Source: Polynucleobacter sp. (GTDB lineage Bacteria; Pseudomonadota; Gammaproteobacteria; Burkholderiales; Burkholderiaceae). Taken from it: a stretch of 43,427 nt of DNA. Numbering within the stretch: the stretch's first letter is position 1; every line of letters starts with the position of its first letter. The stretch covers positions 1 through 43,427 of the forward strand of contig NZ_JAHBAK020000033.1 in assembly GCF_018500155.2 (NCBI RefSeq), written 5' to 3'. Under the pieces are notes generated by a model. The model was not told the origin of the DNA, did not search any database, and saw only the letters and a program-made list of their open reading frames with translations. Positions 1-10,178 of the stretch are shown here, in pieces. The translations under genes were made by a program, and so were the position numbers.

Positions 1-14
1 CCACGCCAAAACAA

Positions 15-1205
<1,191 letters not shown>

Positions 1206-1242
1206 TTAACTAGTCCTTTGTTTCAATCTCAATTGTCACTTC

Positions 1243-1737
1243 TTAGCGCCATAACCACGCTAGCCAAACACACTTCAAGGCAAGCAGGTAGGTCACCAGT
1301 AGTGGGACCCAAAGCACGCCGGGGACGAGGTAAGCAATCCCCACAAACAGCATCAATGTCACGGCAATTTTTATAAATTCACCGGATACCAATGCTGCTA
1401 AAAAACTTCCTGGATTCAATTTTTGCGATTTTTTTGCCAGCTCAAGCCTTGTTAAAAACAGGGCCGAAGGCAAGACGCTAATTAAACCACCTAAAAAGGC
1501 CGACTGAGTATAAAGGCTTACCCCTACCGGCTCCCCAAAAAACGACCAAAACAGCATGCTGACTAAAGTAATCAACACTTGGGCCAAAATAATTTTCCAT
1601 GGCGATAGGGAGCGATATTTCGAAGCATTCTGTTGTTGCAATGCATCAATTTCTGCTTTGCTATAAACCCGAAACACCTCTTCTTCAGGCTTATCCCATT
1701 CATCCACATCAGAAAAATGATTTTTTTGAGGAATCAA
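1243..1737 (-). CDS. atpI: ATP synthase protein I (AtpI-like)
   Basis: This is a small membrane protein encoded first in atp operons and thought to help assemble the c-ring. The 164 residues comprise about 50 acidic/polar N-terminal residues and then roughly four hydrophobic segments (about 49-70, 75-95, 115-135, 140-160). Identification rests mainly on its position before atpB. The first in-frame initiator is TTG at 1737, since a stop lies 6 codons upstream. A GTG at codon 11 (1705-1707) is an alternative; neither has a convincing ribosome site. A sigma70-type promoter lies just upstream at 1750-1778. Confidence 0.8.
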   Translation of the reverse strand: MIPQKNHFSDVDEWDKPEEEVFRVYSKAEIDALQQQNASKYRSLSPWKIILAQVLITLVSMLFWSFFGEPVGVSLYTQSAFLGGLISVLPSALFLTRLELAKKSQKLNPGSFLAALVSGEFIKIAVTLMLFVGIAYLVPGVLWVPLLVTYLLALKCVWLAWLWR

Positions 1738-1749
1738 TTTAGCCCCGAA

Positions 1750-1778
1750 AGTTTAATGTGTGCAGTGCAATATGTCAA
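1750..1778 (-). promoter_or_regulatory. Predicted sigma70 promoter of the atp operon
   Basis: Read on the minus strand, TTGACA (1773-1778) is a perfect -35, followed by a 17-bp spacer and TAAACT (1750-1755; 4/6 match to TATAAT). It lies in the short parB-atpI gap. The predicted RNA start at about 1743 leaves only a few bases before the TTG of atpI, so the leader would be very short unless translation starts at the downstream GTG. Confidence 0.6.
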
Positions 1779-1806
1779 AGGATTTGGGCACATTTTTATG
1801 CTTAAT

Positions 1807-2697
1807 TTAGGCCTCGATACCCAACTTTTTTAATAAGGAATCTAGCTCATCAAATTGACTAAACCTTATGCAAAGCTCGCCACCCTTCCCTTTGAACTTA
1901 AATTCAGCACTTAAACCGATTAAATCTGCTATTTCTTGAGTTAAGCGACGCATATCTGGATCCACGCTCGCCGATCCTGAAGCCGCTTTACCCTTGCTCT
2001 TTTTGTCCCCAATATGTCCACCAGCGATGACTAAAGCTGCCGACATCCTTTCGGCCTCACGTACTGAGAGCCTTTGGGCAGCAATTTTTTGCGCTAGCGC
2101 TACTTGACTGGCGCCAGGGAGCGGCAAAAGAGCGCGAGCATGGCCCATATCAATATCGCCAGCCAAAAGCATGGCCTGTACTGGCTTAGCAAGTTGAGTC
2201 AAGCGCAAAAGATTGCTAATCGCGCTACGTGACTTACCAACGGCTTTTGCGGCTTGCTCATGTGTAAAACCAAACTCCTCAATTAATCTTGCAAGACCCT
2301 GCGACTCTTCGAGTGGATTTAAATCCTCGCGCTGCATGTTTTCTACCAACGCCATTGCAGCGGCAGCTTGATCATCTGCGCTAGAGACCAATACCGGCAC
2401 CTCCTTTAGGCCCGCTATGGTTGCTGCACGAAAGCGTCTTTCACCAGCAATAATTTCGTATTTACCGGCGCTCACCAAACGCACCAACAATGGTTGCATA
2501 ACACCTTGCTCGCGAATGCTTTCTGCAAGCTCTTGTAATGCACCGGCCTCCATTTTTTGTCTAGGCTGATACTTGCCTGCTTGTAACGCTGTCAATGGCA
2601 AGCGATTAATTTCTGTAGACGAATTTGCTTGCGTTGTTTTTTCTCCAAGCAATGCCTCTAGTCCTCTACCCAAACCTTTTTTCTTGATTGCAACCAT
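1807..2697 (-). CDS. parB: Chromosome partitioning protein ParB
   Basis: ParB is a CTP-dependent DNA clamp that loads at parS sites, spreads, and is moved by ParA to segregate the origin region. In this 296-residue protein the CTP/spreading motif GERRFRAA is at 85-92 and the ENMQREDLNPLEE segment at 119-131. The helix-turn-helix (about 146-168, EQAAKAVGKSRSAISNLLRL) follows, and the C-terminal dimerisation region ends at 296. It lies 21 bp after parA. Two perfect parS palindromes, its expected binding sites, are at 4659-4674 and 6132-6147, within 4 kb. Confidence 0.97.
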   Translation of the reverse strand: MVAIKKKGLGRGLEALLGEKTTQANSSTEINRLPLTALQAGKYQPRQKMEAGALQELAESIREQGVMQPLLVRLVSAGKYEIIAGERRFRAATIAGLKEVPVLVSSADDQAAAAMALVENMQREDLNPLEESQGLARLIEEFGFTHEQAAKAVGKSRSAISNLLRLTQLAKPVQAMLLAGDIDMGHARALLPLPGASQVALAQKIAAQRLSVREAERMSAALVIAGGHIGDKKSKGKAASGSASVDPDMRRLTQEIADLIGLSAEFKFKGKGGELCIRFSQFDELDSLLKKLGIEA

Positions 2698-2718
2698 GAT
2701 GTTTTCTTTTTTAAATAA

Positions 2719-3489
2719 TTACATGTGTTTGATACGCTCAACCATCTCGGCACCAAATTCTAAGTAGGCTTTTGCCCCACGCGATGACTTATCAAAAGCG
2801 ACCCCCGGAAGCCCATAAGATGGGGCTTCAGCCAATCTCACGTTACGCGGAATAATGGTCTTAAATACCTTATCTCCAAAGTGTTCTAGCAACTGCTCTG
2901 ACACCTGCTGTTGCAAAGTCATGCGCGCATCAAACATCACACGCAACAAACCAATAATGACAAGATCAGGATTTAAATTTGCATGCACTTGTTTTATGGT
3001 GTTGACTAAATCTGATAAGCCTTCGAGAGCAAAATATTCACACTGCATAGGCACAATGACACCATTGGCCGCACATAATCCATTTAACGTCAGAAGCGAA
3101 AGCGCGGGCGGGCAATCAATCAACACAAAATCATAATCACCATCAACTAGTGCAAGCGCATCTTTCAAACGAGATTCGCGTGCATCTATATCTACTAATT
3201 CAATTTCAGCGCCTGCTAAATCTCGATTTGCAGGCAACACATCATAGCCAGAGCTTTCGCATCGTTGAGCACACTCTTTTACAGATACCATCCCAATAAG
3301 CACTTGATATACGCTATTGTTTAGGTCCGCTTTTTCAACCCCAGAGCCCATAGTCGCATTACCTTGCGGATCCAAATCAACCAATAAAACACGTTGTCCC
3401 AGACCAGACAATCCAGCCGCCAAATTGACTGCTGTGGTGGTTTTACCAACGCCGCCTTTTTGATTTGCAATACAAAAAATTTTTGCCAT
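2719..3489 (-). CDS. parA: Chromosome partitioning ATPase ParA
   Basis: ParA is a P-loop ATPase that binds the nucleoid non-specifically and drives ParB-parS complexes apart. The 256-residue protein has the deviant Walker A KGGVGKTT at 11-18, including the signature lysine K11. The switch region DLDPQGN is at 38-44 and Walker B FVLIDCPP at 121-128. There is no N-terminal helix-turn-helix, which marks the chromosomal (Soj-like) type rather than a large plasmid ParA. It is 24 bp downstream of rsmG and 21 bp upstream of parB, probably one transcript. Confidence 0.97.
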   Translation of the reverse strand: MAKIFCIANQKGGVGKTTTAVNLAAGLSGLGQRVLLVDLDPQGNATMGSGVEKADLNNSVYQVLIGMVSVKECAQRCESSGYDVLPANRDLAGAEIELVDIDARESRLKDALALVDGDYDFVLIDCPPALSLLTLNGLCAANGVIVPMQCEYFALEGLSDLVNTIKQVHANLNPDLVIIGLLRVMFDARMTLQQQVSEQLLEHFGDKVFKTIIPRNVRLAEAPSYGLPGVAFDKSSRGAKAYLEFGAEMVERIKHM

Positions 3490-3513
3490 ATTTGCTTTGG
3501 GTTTTACTCAGAG

Positions 3514-4176
3514 TTAAGAGGATGATTTTCGCACGGGGGTCAGCACCAAAAGTCGACGCTCCACCCCCGTATTGGGAATAAACAGAGCCTCATCCGCTAA
3601 TAAACGCCAATTTTCTTTGGAGACTTCAGCCATCTCCTCGTCAGCACGCTTAGATTTCATGGCAAAGACAAGACCATCGGGCTTTAACAAAGGCAAGGAG
3701 AGATCTAAAAAGCGCGCTAAGCTTGTGAATGCCCGAGAAATTACCGCATCAAATTGATTAGATTGTTGCAATGCAACATTTTCCACTCTGTCACTCAACA
3801 CTTCTACATTTTTTAACTTGAGCTTCCCACGTACATGTTGTAAAAAAGCCGTCTTCTTGCGAACGGCCTCGATTAAAGTCAGCCGCCATTGTGACTGCAG
3901 GATTGCTATGGGAATAGCGGGTAAGCCACCCCCGGATCCAAGGTCTGCAATCTTCGGTGATGGCATGGTTAAGAACTGTCGCAAAACCGGTAATACCGCA
4001 ATAGAATCAATAAGATGCAGCCTTACAGAGTCTTGTTCATTTTCAATAGCAGTAAGGTTGTGCACCTTATTCCAGCGGCCCATTTCTTCCAAAAAAAGCT
4101 CCAAATCGGCCACTTGGTTTTCACTTAAATCTAGGCCTAATTCTTCAATTCCTAGACCGAGAAGGGTATCGGTCAT
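3514..4176 (-). CDS. rsmG: 16S rRNA (guanine527-N7)-methyltransferase RsmG
   Basis: RsmG methylates N7 of G527 in 16S rRNA using S-adenosylmethionine. The 220-residue protein has the family segment [10 protein letters not shown] at 35-44, HLIDSIA at 54-60 and the SAM-binding loop [12 protein letters not shown] at 78-89. Its start overlaps the mnmG stop by the 4-bp ATGA (4173-4176), indicating translational coupling. The mnmG-rsmG-parA-parB order is the conserved origin-proximal arrangement. Confidence 0.96.
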   Translation of the reverse strand: MTDTLLGLGIEELGLDLSENQVADLELFLEEMGRWNKVHNLTAIENEQDSVRLHLIDSIAVLPVLRQFLTMPSPKIADLGSGGGLPAIPIAILQSQWRLTLIEAVRKKTAFLQHVRGKLKLKNVEVLSDRVENVALQQSNQFDAVISRAFTSLARFLDLSLPLLKPDGLVFAMKSKRADEEMAEVSKENWRLLADEALFIPNTGVERRLLVLTPVRKSSS

Positions 4177-6092
4177 GCGGTCTCTTGAGCCTTGCCCAAG
4201 CCCTTTTTGAGGTGCACTAAAAGTAGTGAAATAGCTGCGGGGGTTACTCCAGAAATCCTTCCGGCCTGACCCAATGTGGCTGGTTTATGCAAATTTAGCT
4301 TTTGTTGCACTTCCTTGGATAAACCAAGCACTTGGGAATAATCCAATGACTCAGGGAGGGGATAGGTCTCATTGTGCTCATGACGGGCAATTTCTACAGC
4401 CTGTCGATCAATGTAGCCCTGATACTTTATTGAAATCTCAACCTGATCGCTGATCTGAGCAGCCAAACCCAAATCCTCATCTAAAACCCCTGGAGACCAC
4501 ATTCCATTGCCTAGGCTTGTTATGGACTCATATGTGACACCAGGACGACGTAGTAATTCGGTCAGATTGCATTCGTGCGATAAATCTTGGCCCAATAACT
4601 CGGAAACCAAAGGTGCGGCCTCATGTTTTGGTCCAATCCAAATATCCTGCAAACGAGATGTTTCACGTGAAACAGCCTCTTGTTTTCTGCAAAATACTTC
4701 CCAGCGATAGTCGTCTACCAAGCCCAGATCGCGTCCAATACCAGTAAGCCGCATATCAGCATTGTCTTCACGCAAACTGAGGCGGTATTCGGCGCGACTG
4801 GTAAACATGCGGTAAGGCTCCTGCACCCCACGTGTAATCAAATCATCGACAAGAACGCCTATGTATGATTCGCTTCTTTTTGGCAGCCATGGCGCCTTTC
4901 CTTGTGCGGCTAAGCCAGCATTAATACCTGCCAACATACCCTGCGCTGCGGCCTCTTCATACCCTGTAGTGCCATTAATTTGACCAGCAAAATATAGGCC
5001 CCCGATTGCCTTAGTCTCAAGGCTGTGGCGCAAATGACGGGGGTCAAAAAAATCGTACTCAATGGCATAACCTGGACGCACGATGACTGCTGACTCCAGA
5101 CCCCGAATACTGCGCACCAAGTCCAACTGCACATCAAAAGGCAAGCTTGTTGAAATTCCATTGGGATAAAACTCATTGGTGGTTAGGCCTTCAGGCTCCA
5201 AAAAAATCTGATGGCTATTGCGGGAGGCAAAGCGATGAATTTTGTCTTCAATGGAAGGGCAATAGCGAGGGCCTACACCCTCAATAACCCCGGTATACAT
5301 TGGTGAGCGATCCAATCCACCGCGAATAATGTCGTGGGTTTTCTCATTGGTATGTGAGATCCAGCAAGGGACCTGCCTTGGGTGCTGTTCCGGTCTACCC
5401 AAATTGGAGAAAACTGGGACAGGATCCAGATCTCCTGGCTGCTCCAACATGACCGAAAAATCAATGGTTCTCCCATCAATTCTGGGGGGAGTGCCGGTTT
5501 TTAGCCTCCCCTGAGGAAGCTTTAGCTCTTTTAAACGGCTAGATAACGCCACAGCAGCAGGATCGCCTGCACGCCCTCCAACATAGTTGTTAAGCCCAAC
5601 ATGGATTTTGCCATCTAAAAATGTTCCGGCCGTCAAAACCACTTTTCTGGCCATAAATTCCAGGCCCATTTGGGTGACAACGCCTTGAACTTCATCGCCC
5701 TTGACGAGAAGATCATCTACTGCGGCCTGAAATAAAGTCAAATGGGGTTGATTTTCTAAACGACGACGGATGGCAGCTTTATAGAGAATGCGATCGCCTT
5801 GGGCACGAGTTGCTCGAACCGCAGGCCCTTTGCTTGAATTGAGGATACGAAACTGAATTCCAGCTTCGTCAGTAGCGGCGGCCATAGCGCCACCCATTGC
5901 ATCAATCTCTTTTACCAAATGGCCCTTGCCAATACCTCCAATGGAGGGGTTACAGCTCATCGCCCCTAAATTTTCGATGCTATGCGTGATTAATAAGGTG
6001 TCGCAACCCATACGGGCAGAGGCAAGCGCGGCCTCGGTCCCGGCGTGACCGCCCCCCACAACAATGACATCGAAATTTTTGGAATAGCGCAT
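4173..6092 (-). CDS. mnmG: tRNA uridine-5-carboxymethylaminomethyl modification enzyme MnmG
   Basis: MnmG is the FAD-dependent partner of MnmE (encoded here at 20433-21797). Together they install the carboxymethylaminomethyl group on wobble U34 of certain tRNAs. The 639-residue protein opens with the dinucleotide-binding motif GGGHAG at 13-18 and has full family length (E. coli about 629). The coding sequence contains a perfect parS palindrome at 4659-4674, so its codons are constrained by ParB binding as well as by protein function. It ends in a 4-bp overlap with rsmG. Another parS lies 40 bp upstream of its start. Confidence 0.97.
   Translation of the reverse strand: MRYSKNFDVIVVGGGHAGTEAALASARMGCDTLLITHSIENLGAMSCNPSIGGIGKGHLVKEIDAMGGAMAAATDEAGIQFRILNSSKGPAVRATRAQGDRILYKAAIRRRLENQPHLTLFQAAVDDLLVKGDEVQGVVTQMGLEFMARKVVLTAGTFLDGKIHVGLNNYVGGRAGDPAAVALSSRLKELKLPQGRLKTGTPPRIDGRTIDFSVMLEQPGDLDPVPVFSNLGRPEQHPRQVPCWISHTNEKTHDIIRGGLDRSPMYTGVIEGVGPRYCPSIEDKIHRFASRNSHQIFLEPEGLTTNEFYPNGISTSLPFDVQLDLVRSIRGLESAVIVRPGYAIEYDFFDPRHLRHSLETKAIGGLYFAGQINGTTGYEEAAAQGMLAGINAGLAAQGKAPWLPKRSESYIGVLVDDLITRGVQEPYRMFTSRAEYRLSLREDNADMRLTGIGRDLGLVDDYRWEVFCRKQEAVSRETSRLQDIWIGPKHEAAPLVSELLGQDLSHECNLTELLRRPGVTYESITSLGNGMWSPGVLDEDLGLAAQISDQVEISIKYQGYIDRQAVEIARHEHNETYPLPESLDYSQVLGLSKEVQQKLNLHKPATLGQAGRISGVTPAAISLLLVHLKKGLGKAQETA
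4659..4674. promoter_or_regulatory. parS site inside mnmG
   Basis: TGTTTCACGTGAAACA is a perfect 16-bp palindrome identical to the widely conserved chromosomal parS consensus bound by ParB. It is embedded in the mnmG reading frame. ParB is encoded about 2 kb away. Confidence 0.95.
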
Positions 6093-6129
6093 GATTTGCC
6101 CTTGATAGGGCGATGATCATAGCATTTTG

Positions 6130-6149
6130 TTTGTTTCACGTGAAACAAA
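6130..6149. promoter_or_regulatory. parS site upstream of mnmG
   Basis: The second copy of the 16-bp palindrome TGTTTCACGTGAAACA (6132-6147) has symmetry extended by two bases on each side. It is intergenic, 40-55 bp upstream of the mnmG start, so ParB binding there could also affect mnmG-rsmG-parAB transcription. Confidence 0.95.
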
Positions 6150-6198
6150 TCGTGTGCAAATTAAACAAAAAGAAATCTTCTATTTCTAAGTATCTGAT

Positions 6199-6936
6199 TT
6201 AACTAACAAAATATGCGTTCCATGCTGACTTCAAAATCAGTGCGCTCACAATAACTAAAAAAGCCTTTCTTACAAAAGCGCTTCCATGCTTGATTGCCAA
6301 GCGACTACCAAATTGACTCCCAACAATATTTGCCACCATCATGGCAAAACCTAGAGGCCAATTAATCTGGCCAAGACTTGCCAACATCAGAATAGCGGCT
6401 AAATTGGTAGCAACATTGACTAGCTTTGTTGCTGCAGAGGCATGTAAAAAATCAAAGCCAAAAAATCGTACAAACCCAAACAATAAAAAACTTCCCGTAC
6501 CCGGACCAAAAAAGCCGTCGTAAAAGCCAATCGTTAAGCCCAATAGAACACCCTTGGCTTGCTGATGACGACTCATCGCTTTTGGCGCGTGCGCCTCGCC
6601 GAGAGAAGGCTGAAACCATGTGTAGGTCAACAAAAAAAGTAAAACAAACGGCAATGCTTTACGCAAAGGTTCGGCTGGAAAATTGCTCACTGCATTTGCA
6701 CCAAGCAAAGAGCCGACAAATCCTGCTGCGATAGCCGGACCGACCACGGCCCAGGGCAAGGAGACGTGCCTTAAATATCTTCGCGCCGCATTAAGCGTTC
6801 CACCAATTGCGGAAACCTTATTGGTAGATAGCAATGTGGCTGGGGGCACATCCGGATAAACCGCAAACAGTGCCGGCAACTGAATCAGTCCGCCGCCGCC
6901 AGCAACAGCATCAACAAGCCCGGCAAAAAATGCCAT
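6199..6936 (-). CDS. TauE/SafE (DUF81)-family membrane permease
   Basis: This is an integral membrane protein of the sulfite exporter TauE/SafE family, which moves small anions or organosulfur compounds; the substrate cannot be told. The N-terminal motif FFAGLVDAVAGGGGLIQLPAL is the first family repeat signature, and the internal repeat FYDGFFGPGTGSFLLFGFVRF is the second. The ATG at 6936 begins inside the first hydrophobic helix. The frame stays open upstream (peptide IEFSIYIWPFLLA) to a stop near 6994, but that stretch has no ATG, GTG or TTG. Either a rare ATC/ATT start is used or the first helix is shortened. It is downstream of the ABC operon but separated by a hairpin. Confidence 0.85.
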   Translation of the reverse strand: MAFFAGLVDAVAGGGGLIQLPALFAVYPDVPPATLLSTNKVSAIGGTLNAARRYLRHVSLPWAVVGPAIAAGFVGSLLGANAVSNFPAEPLRKALPFVLLFLLTYTWFQPSLGEAHAPKAMSRHQQAKGVLLGLTIGFYDGFFGPGTGSFLLFGFVRFFGFDFLHASAATKLVNVATNLAAILMLASLGQINWPLGFAMMVANIVGSQFGSRLAIKHGSAFVRKAFLVIVSALILKSAWNAYFVS

Positions 6937-7007
6937 TGCTAAAAGAAATGGCCAAATGTAAATTGAAAATTCGATGGGAGTCTCTTCGTTTTCGTTTTAT
7001 TTAAATG

Positions 7008-7033
7008 AGTGTGGCGCTTTTGGGCGCCACACT
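7008..7033 (-). terminator. Hairpin at the end of the ABC transporter operon
   Basis: A 10-bp perfect stem (AGTGTGGCGC, 7008-7017, with its complement at 7024-7033) encloses a 6-base loop. On the minus strand it follows the livM-like stop by about 30 bp and is followed by an A/T-rich tract without a strict T run. It probably ends the ABC operon before the TauE-like gene. Confidence 0.7.
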
Positions 7034-7063
7034 AAAAACGTAATAATAAGAGAAAACAAAAAA

Positions 7064-7993
7064 TTATTTTTTGTTTTTGAGGTGCGCAATAATTTCGCCA
7101 ACAACTCCGCGTCTGAAAGCCAGAACGCAAATTACAAAAATAAAGCCGGTCGCAATGGTGCTCCAAGAACCGATATTGGCTAAGTAATTTTGCAGTCCGA
7201 CCACTATTCCAGCACCAACCACTGGTCCGAGAATGGTGCCCATTCCACCAAGCAAAGTCATCAACACAACTTCGCCGGACATATGCCAATGAACATCGGT
7301 AAGCGTTGCCAACTGGAACACCAATGACTTCATGGAGCCGGCAAGACCGGCCAAAGTTGCCGAAATGACAAACGACATTAGCTTAAAACGATCAACGTCA
7401 TAGCCTAAAGAGATTGCGCGTGGCTCGTTTTCACGAATGGCTTTTAAAACTTGGCCAAACGGTGAATGCACAGCGCGCATGATGAGCGCAAATCCGAACA
7501 AGAAAACCGCCAATACGAAGTAATACATTGCAACATCATTTTTGAGATCAATTAATCCAAAAAGATTTCCACGCGGAACGCCTTGAATGCCATCTTCACC
7601 ACCCGTATAAGGAACTTGAACAGCTATGAAATAAATCATTTGTGAGAGAGCAAGGGTGACCATTGCGAAATAAATGCCTTGCCTGCGAATCGCCAATGAG
7701 CCTATTAGATATCCCAAAACGCCCGAACCCACAACACCTAAAAGGATACCCAACTCAGGTGATAGGCCCACTTCCTTACAAAAATACGCCGTAATGTATG
7801 CAGCTGTTCCAAAAAACGCTGCATGGCCAAACGAAAGCAAGCCAGTAAAACCAAGCAATAGATTAAAAGCACAGGCAAAAAGTGCGAAACATAACACTTT
7901 CATTGCAAACACGAGATAAATGAAATCCTGTAGCGGCAACAACAGCGCAATCAACACCAAAATGCCATAAAGGAGTTTAGTTTTTTGATTCAT
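7064..7993 (-). CDS. livM: Branched-chain amino acid-type ABC transporter permease (LivM family)
   Basis: This is one of two inner-membrane permeases of a HAAT-family ABC importer. The 309-residue protein is hydrophobic throughout and has the conserved LivM segments LLGFTGLLSFGHAAFFGTAAY (about 45-65) and ALSLGYDV/AISLGYDVDRFK in the cytoplasmic coupling loop, then GGMGTILGPVVGA near the C-terminus. Its start is 2 bp after the livH stop. The gene order livG-livF-binding protein-livH-livM forms a complete importer. The symbol denotes family, since the real substrate (branched-chain amino acids, amides or aromatic acids) cannot be judged. Confidence 0.9.
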   Translation of the reverse strand: MNQKTKLLYGILVLIALLLPLQDFIYLVFAMKVLCFALFACAFNLLLGFTGLLSFGHAAFFGTAAYITAYFCKEVGLSPELGILLGVVGSGVLGYLIGSLAIRRQGIYFAMVTLALSQMIYFIAVQVPYTGGEDGIQGVPRGNLFGLIDLKNDVAMYYFVLAVFLFGFALIMRAVHSPFGQVLKAIRENEPRAISLGYDVDRFKLMSFVISATLAGLAGSMKSLVFQLATLTDVHWHMSGEVVLMTLLGGMGTILGPVVGAGIVVGLQNYLANIGSWSTIATGFIFVICVLAFRRGVVGEIIAHLKNKK

Positions 7994-7995
7994 GA

Positions 7996-8916
7996 TTATT
8001 TTTCCCGCCCAAACAGTCCAGCAGGACGAATCAATAGAACGATTGCCATGATCACAAAAATCACAACGCCTGACGCTTCTGGGTAAAAGACTTTAGTCAG
8101 GCCCTCGACCAATCCCAAAGCGAGACCGGTAAGAATGGCGCCCATGATCGAACCCATCCCGCCAATCACCACCACAGCAAACACCACAATAATCAGATTG
8201 GAGCCCATTAAAGGGTTTACTTGAAAAATTGGAGCAGCTAATACGCCTGCAAACCCCGCAAGACCAACGCCATAGGCATAAGCCAAAGAAATCATCAAAG
8301 GTACGTTGATACCAAACGCTTGTAACAACTTTGGATTTTCAGTGCCAGCGCGCAAATAGGCGCCAAGCTTTGTTCTCTCGATTACATACCAGGTTGAGAA
8401 GCATACGACCAATGAAATAACGACTACCCACAAACGATATTTTGGCAAGATGATGCCGATAGACTCTAGAGGTATCGCGCCCTGAAGAAGTTCTGGGGCC
8501 GGATAGCTCTCGCCCGAAATGCCAAACCAGTGGCGAAACATGCCTTCAATAATCAAAGCCAAACCGAAAGTCAACAATAGTCCGTACAGGTGATCAAGGT
8601 GATACAAACGTCGCAACATGGTGCGCTCAAGAATCAAACCAAAGCCCGCCAATATGAGCGGCACAATGATTAATGCAAACCAATAGTTGATTGACAGCTC
8701 AGGAAAGCCCAACCACTGGCTTAACTGAGTGAGGCCAATCCACGCAATAAAAGCGCCCATGGTGTACTGAGCACCGTGGGCAAAATTAATAATGTTGAGA
8801 AGGCCAAAAATAATGGCCAGTCCCAAACTCAATATGGCATAAAAAGAACCATTAATAAGGCCCACTAAGAGCTGGGCAACCAGCCCTTGTGGGGTAATTC
8901 CGAGAAGTTCAAACAT
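7996..8916 (-). CDS. livH: Branched-chain amino acid-type ABC transporter permease (LivH family)
   Basis: This is the second permease of the HAAT importer and pairs with the LivM-like protein to form the translocation path. The 306-residue protein begins LLVGLINGSFYAILSLGLAI and carries INFAHGAQYTMGAF (about 43-56). Those are the LivH hallmarks, together with GGMGSIMGAILTGLALGLVE near the C-terminus. It begins 13 bp after the stop of the binding-protein gene and ends 2 bp before the LivM start. Confidence 0.92.
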   Translation of the reverse strand: MFELLGITPQGLVAQLLVGLINGSFYAILSLGLAIIFGLLNIINFAHGAQYTMGAFIAWIGLTQLSQWLGFPELSINYWFALIIVPLILAGFGLILERTMLRRLYHLDHLYGLLLTFGLALIIEGMFRHWFGISGESYPAPELLQGAIPLESIGIILPKYRLWVVVISLVVCFSTWYVIERTKLGAYLRAGTENPKLLQAFGINVPLMISLAYAYGVGLAGFAGVLAAPIFQVNPLMGSNLIIVVFAVVVIGGMGSIMGAILTGLALGLVEGLTKVFYPEASGVVIFVIMAIVLLIRPAGLFGREK

Positions 8917-8929
8917 GCTTATTTGTAAA

Positions 8930-10156
8930 TTACTTATTAGTTACCAATTTGCATCTTGATAATGAAAGTGGTTGGGTTGCTTCTGCAGCTGGAATCACAG
9001 CACGAACATGGTAGTAATCCCATGGGGCTGTTGATTCAGATGGCTTCTTCACTTCCAACAAATACATGTCATGCTCAAACTTACCATCGGCACGAATCTT
9101 GCCTTTGAATAGGCCATCGTCAATATTGGTTGACTTAAGCGCCTTCATCACGGCTTGAGTATCGTCCGTGCCCGCTTTTTGAACCGCATTTAAGTACGCA
9201 AGTACTGATGAATAAACACCAGCTTGTACCATGCTTGGCATGCGCTTATGTTGCAACATGAAGCGCTTAGAGAAAGCGCGGGTTTTATCGTCTTTGTCCC
9301 AATAGAAGCCCTCTGTCAGGTACATGCCTTGCGCCGCATTAAGACCCAACGAGTGGACATCGGTAATGAACATCAACAACGGAACAACGGTCTGCTTTTT
9401 ATTAATACCAAACTCAGAAGCTTGTTTAACAGTATTAATAGTGTCTTGACCGGCATTTGCCAAAGCAACCACGTCCGCACCACTAGCCTGAGCTTTTAAT
9501 AAGTATGAGGAGAAATCGCTGTTAGGAAATGGGTGCTTGCTGGTGCCAAGTACCTTACCGCCGTTAGATGTAACTACGCTGGTTGCGTCCTTTTCCAAGG
9601 CTGCACCAAAAGCATAATCAGCGGTAATGAAATACCAATTCTTTTTACCCTGTTTAACAACTGCCTTACCAGTGCCGTTTGAAAGCGCATAAGTATCATA
9701 GGTCCAATGTACGTTGTTGGCTGTACATTTTTCATTGGTAATTGGCAAAGATGCTGCGCCAGAAACCAAAGTAATCTTGTTTTTCTGTTCTGCAACTTCC
9801 ATTACAGCCAAGGCAACGTTGGTTGAAACTAGCTCAACAATAACGTCTACTCCATCTTTATCAAACCACTCGCGAGCCTTGTTAGCAGCAATATCCGCCT
9901 TGTTTTGATGGTCTGCACTTACCAGCTCGATTTTCTTGCCAATAACAGTGCCGTCTTTGGAAAAATCAGCAATAGCCATTTTTGCTGCGATGACAGCGCC
10001 TGGACCAGCCAAGTCTGAATATGTTGAGGACAAGTCGGTTAACACACCGATCTTGATCACATCACCACTAACCTTTGAACCTGCTTGCGCAAATACTGGG
10101 TTGGATGCAAACATCGTTGCAGCGACCAGTGATGCGGTTATTTGCTTTAACTTCAT
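8930..10156 (-). CDS. Periplasmic substrate-binding protein of the HAAT ABC transporter
   Basis: This is the periplasmic receptor that delivers ligand to the LivHM-type permeases. The 408-residue precursor has a signal peptide (MKLKQ..., hydrophobic core to about residue 20, likely cut after AQA near residue 26). The mature protein starts with the type-I periplasmic fold segment VIKIGVLTDLSSTYSDLAGP. No lipobox is present, so it should be soluble. It belongs to the Leu/Ile/Val-binding (peripla_BP_6) superfamily. Ligand residues cannot be assigned by eye; subfamilies of this fold also bind amides, urea and aromatic acids. It sits between the livF-like gene (22 bp) and the livH-like gene (13 bp). 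Confidence 0.88.
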   Translation of the reverse strand: MKLKQITASLVAATMFASNPVFAQAGSKVSGDVIKIGVLTDLSSTYSDLAGPGAVIAAKMAIADFSKDGTVIGKKIELVSADHQNKADIAANKAREWFDKDGVDVIVELVSTNVALAVMEVAEQKNKITLVSGAASLPITNEKCTANNVHWTYDTYALSNGTGKAVVKQGKKNWYFITADYAFGAALEKDATSVVTSNGGKVLGTSKHPFPNSDFSSYLLKAQASGADVVALANAGQDTINTVKQASEFGINKKQTVVPLLMFITDVHSLGLNAAQGMYLTEGFYWDKDDKTRAFSKRFMLQHKRMPSMVQAGVYSSVLAYLNAVQKAGTDDTQAVMKALKSTNIDDGLFKGKIRADGKFEHDMYLLEVKKPSESTAPWDYYHVRAVIPAAEATQPLSLSRCKLVTNK

Positions 10157-10178
10157 TCCTATCTCCTAAAGTAGACCA

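Noticed and set aside
4910-5176. An 88-codon minus-strand open frame within mnmG in another frame
   Set aside because: It is a shadow of mnmG with no independent signals.
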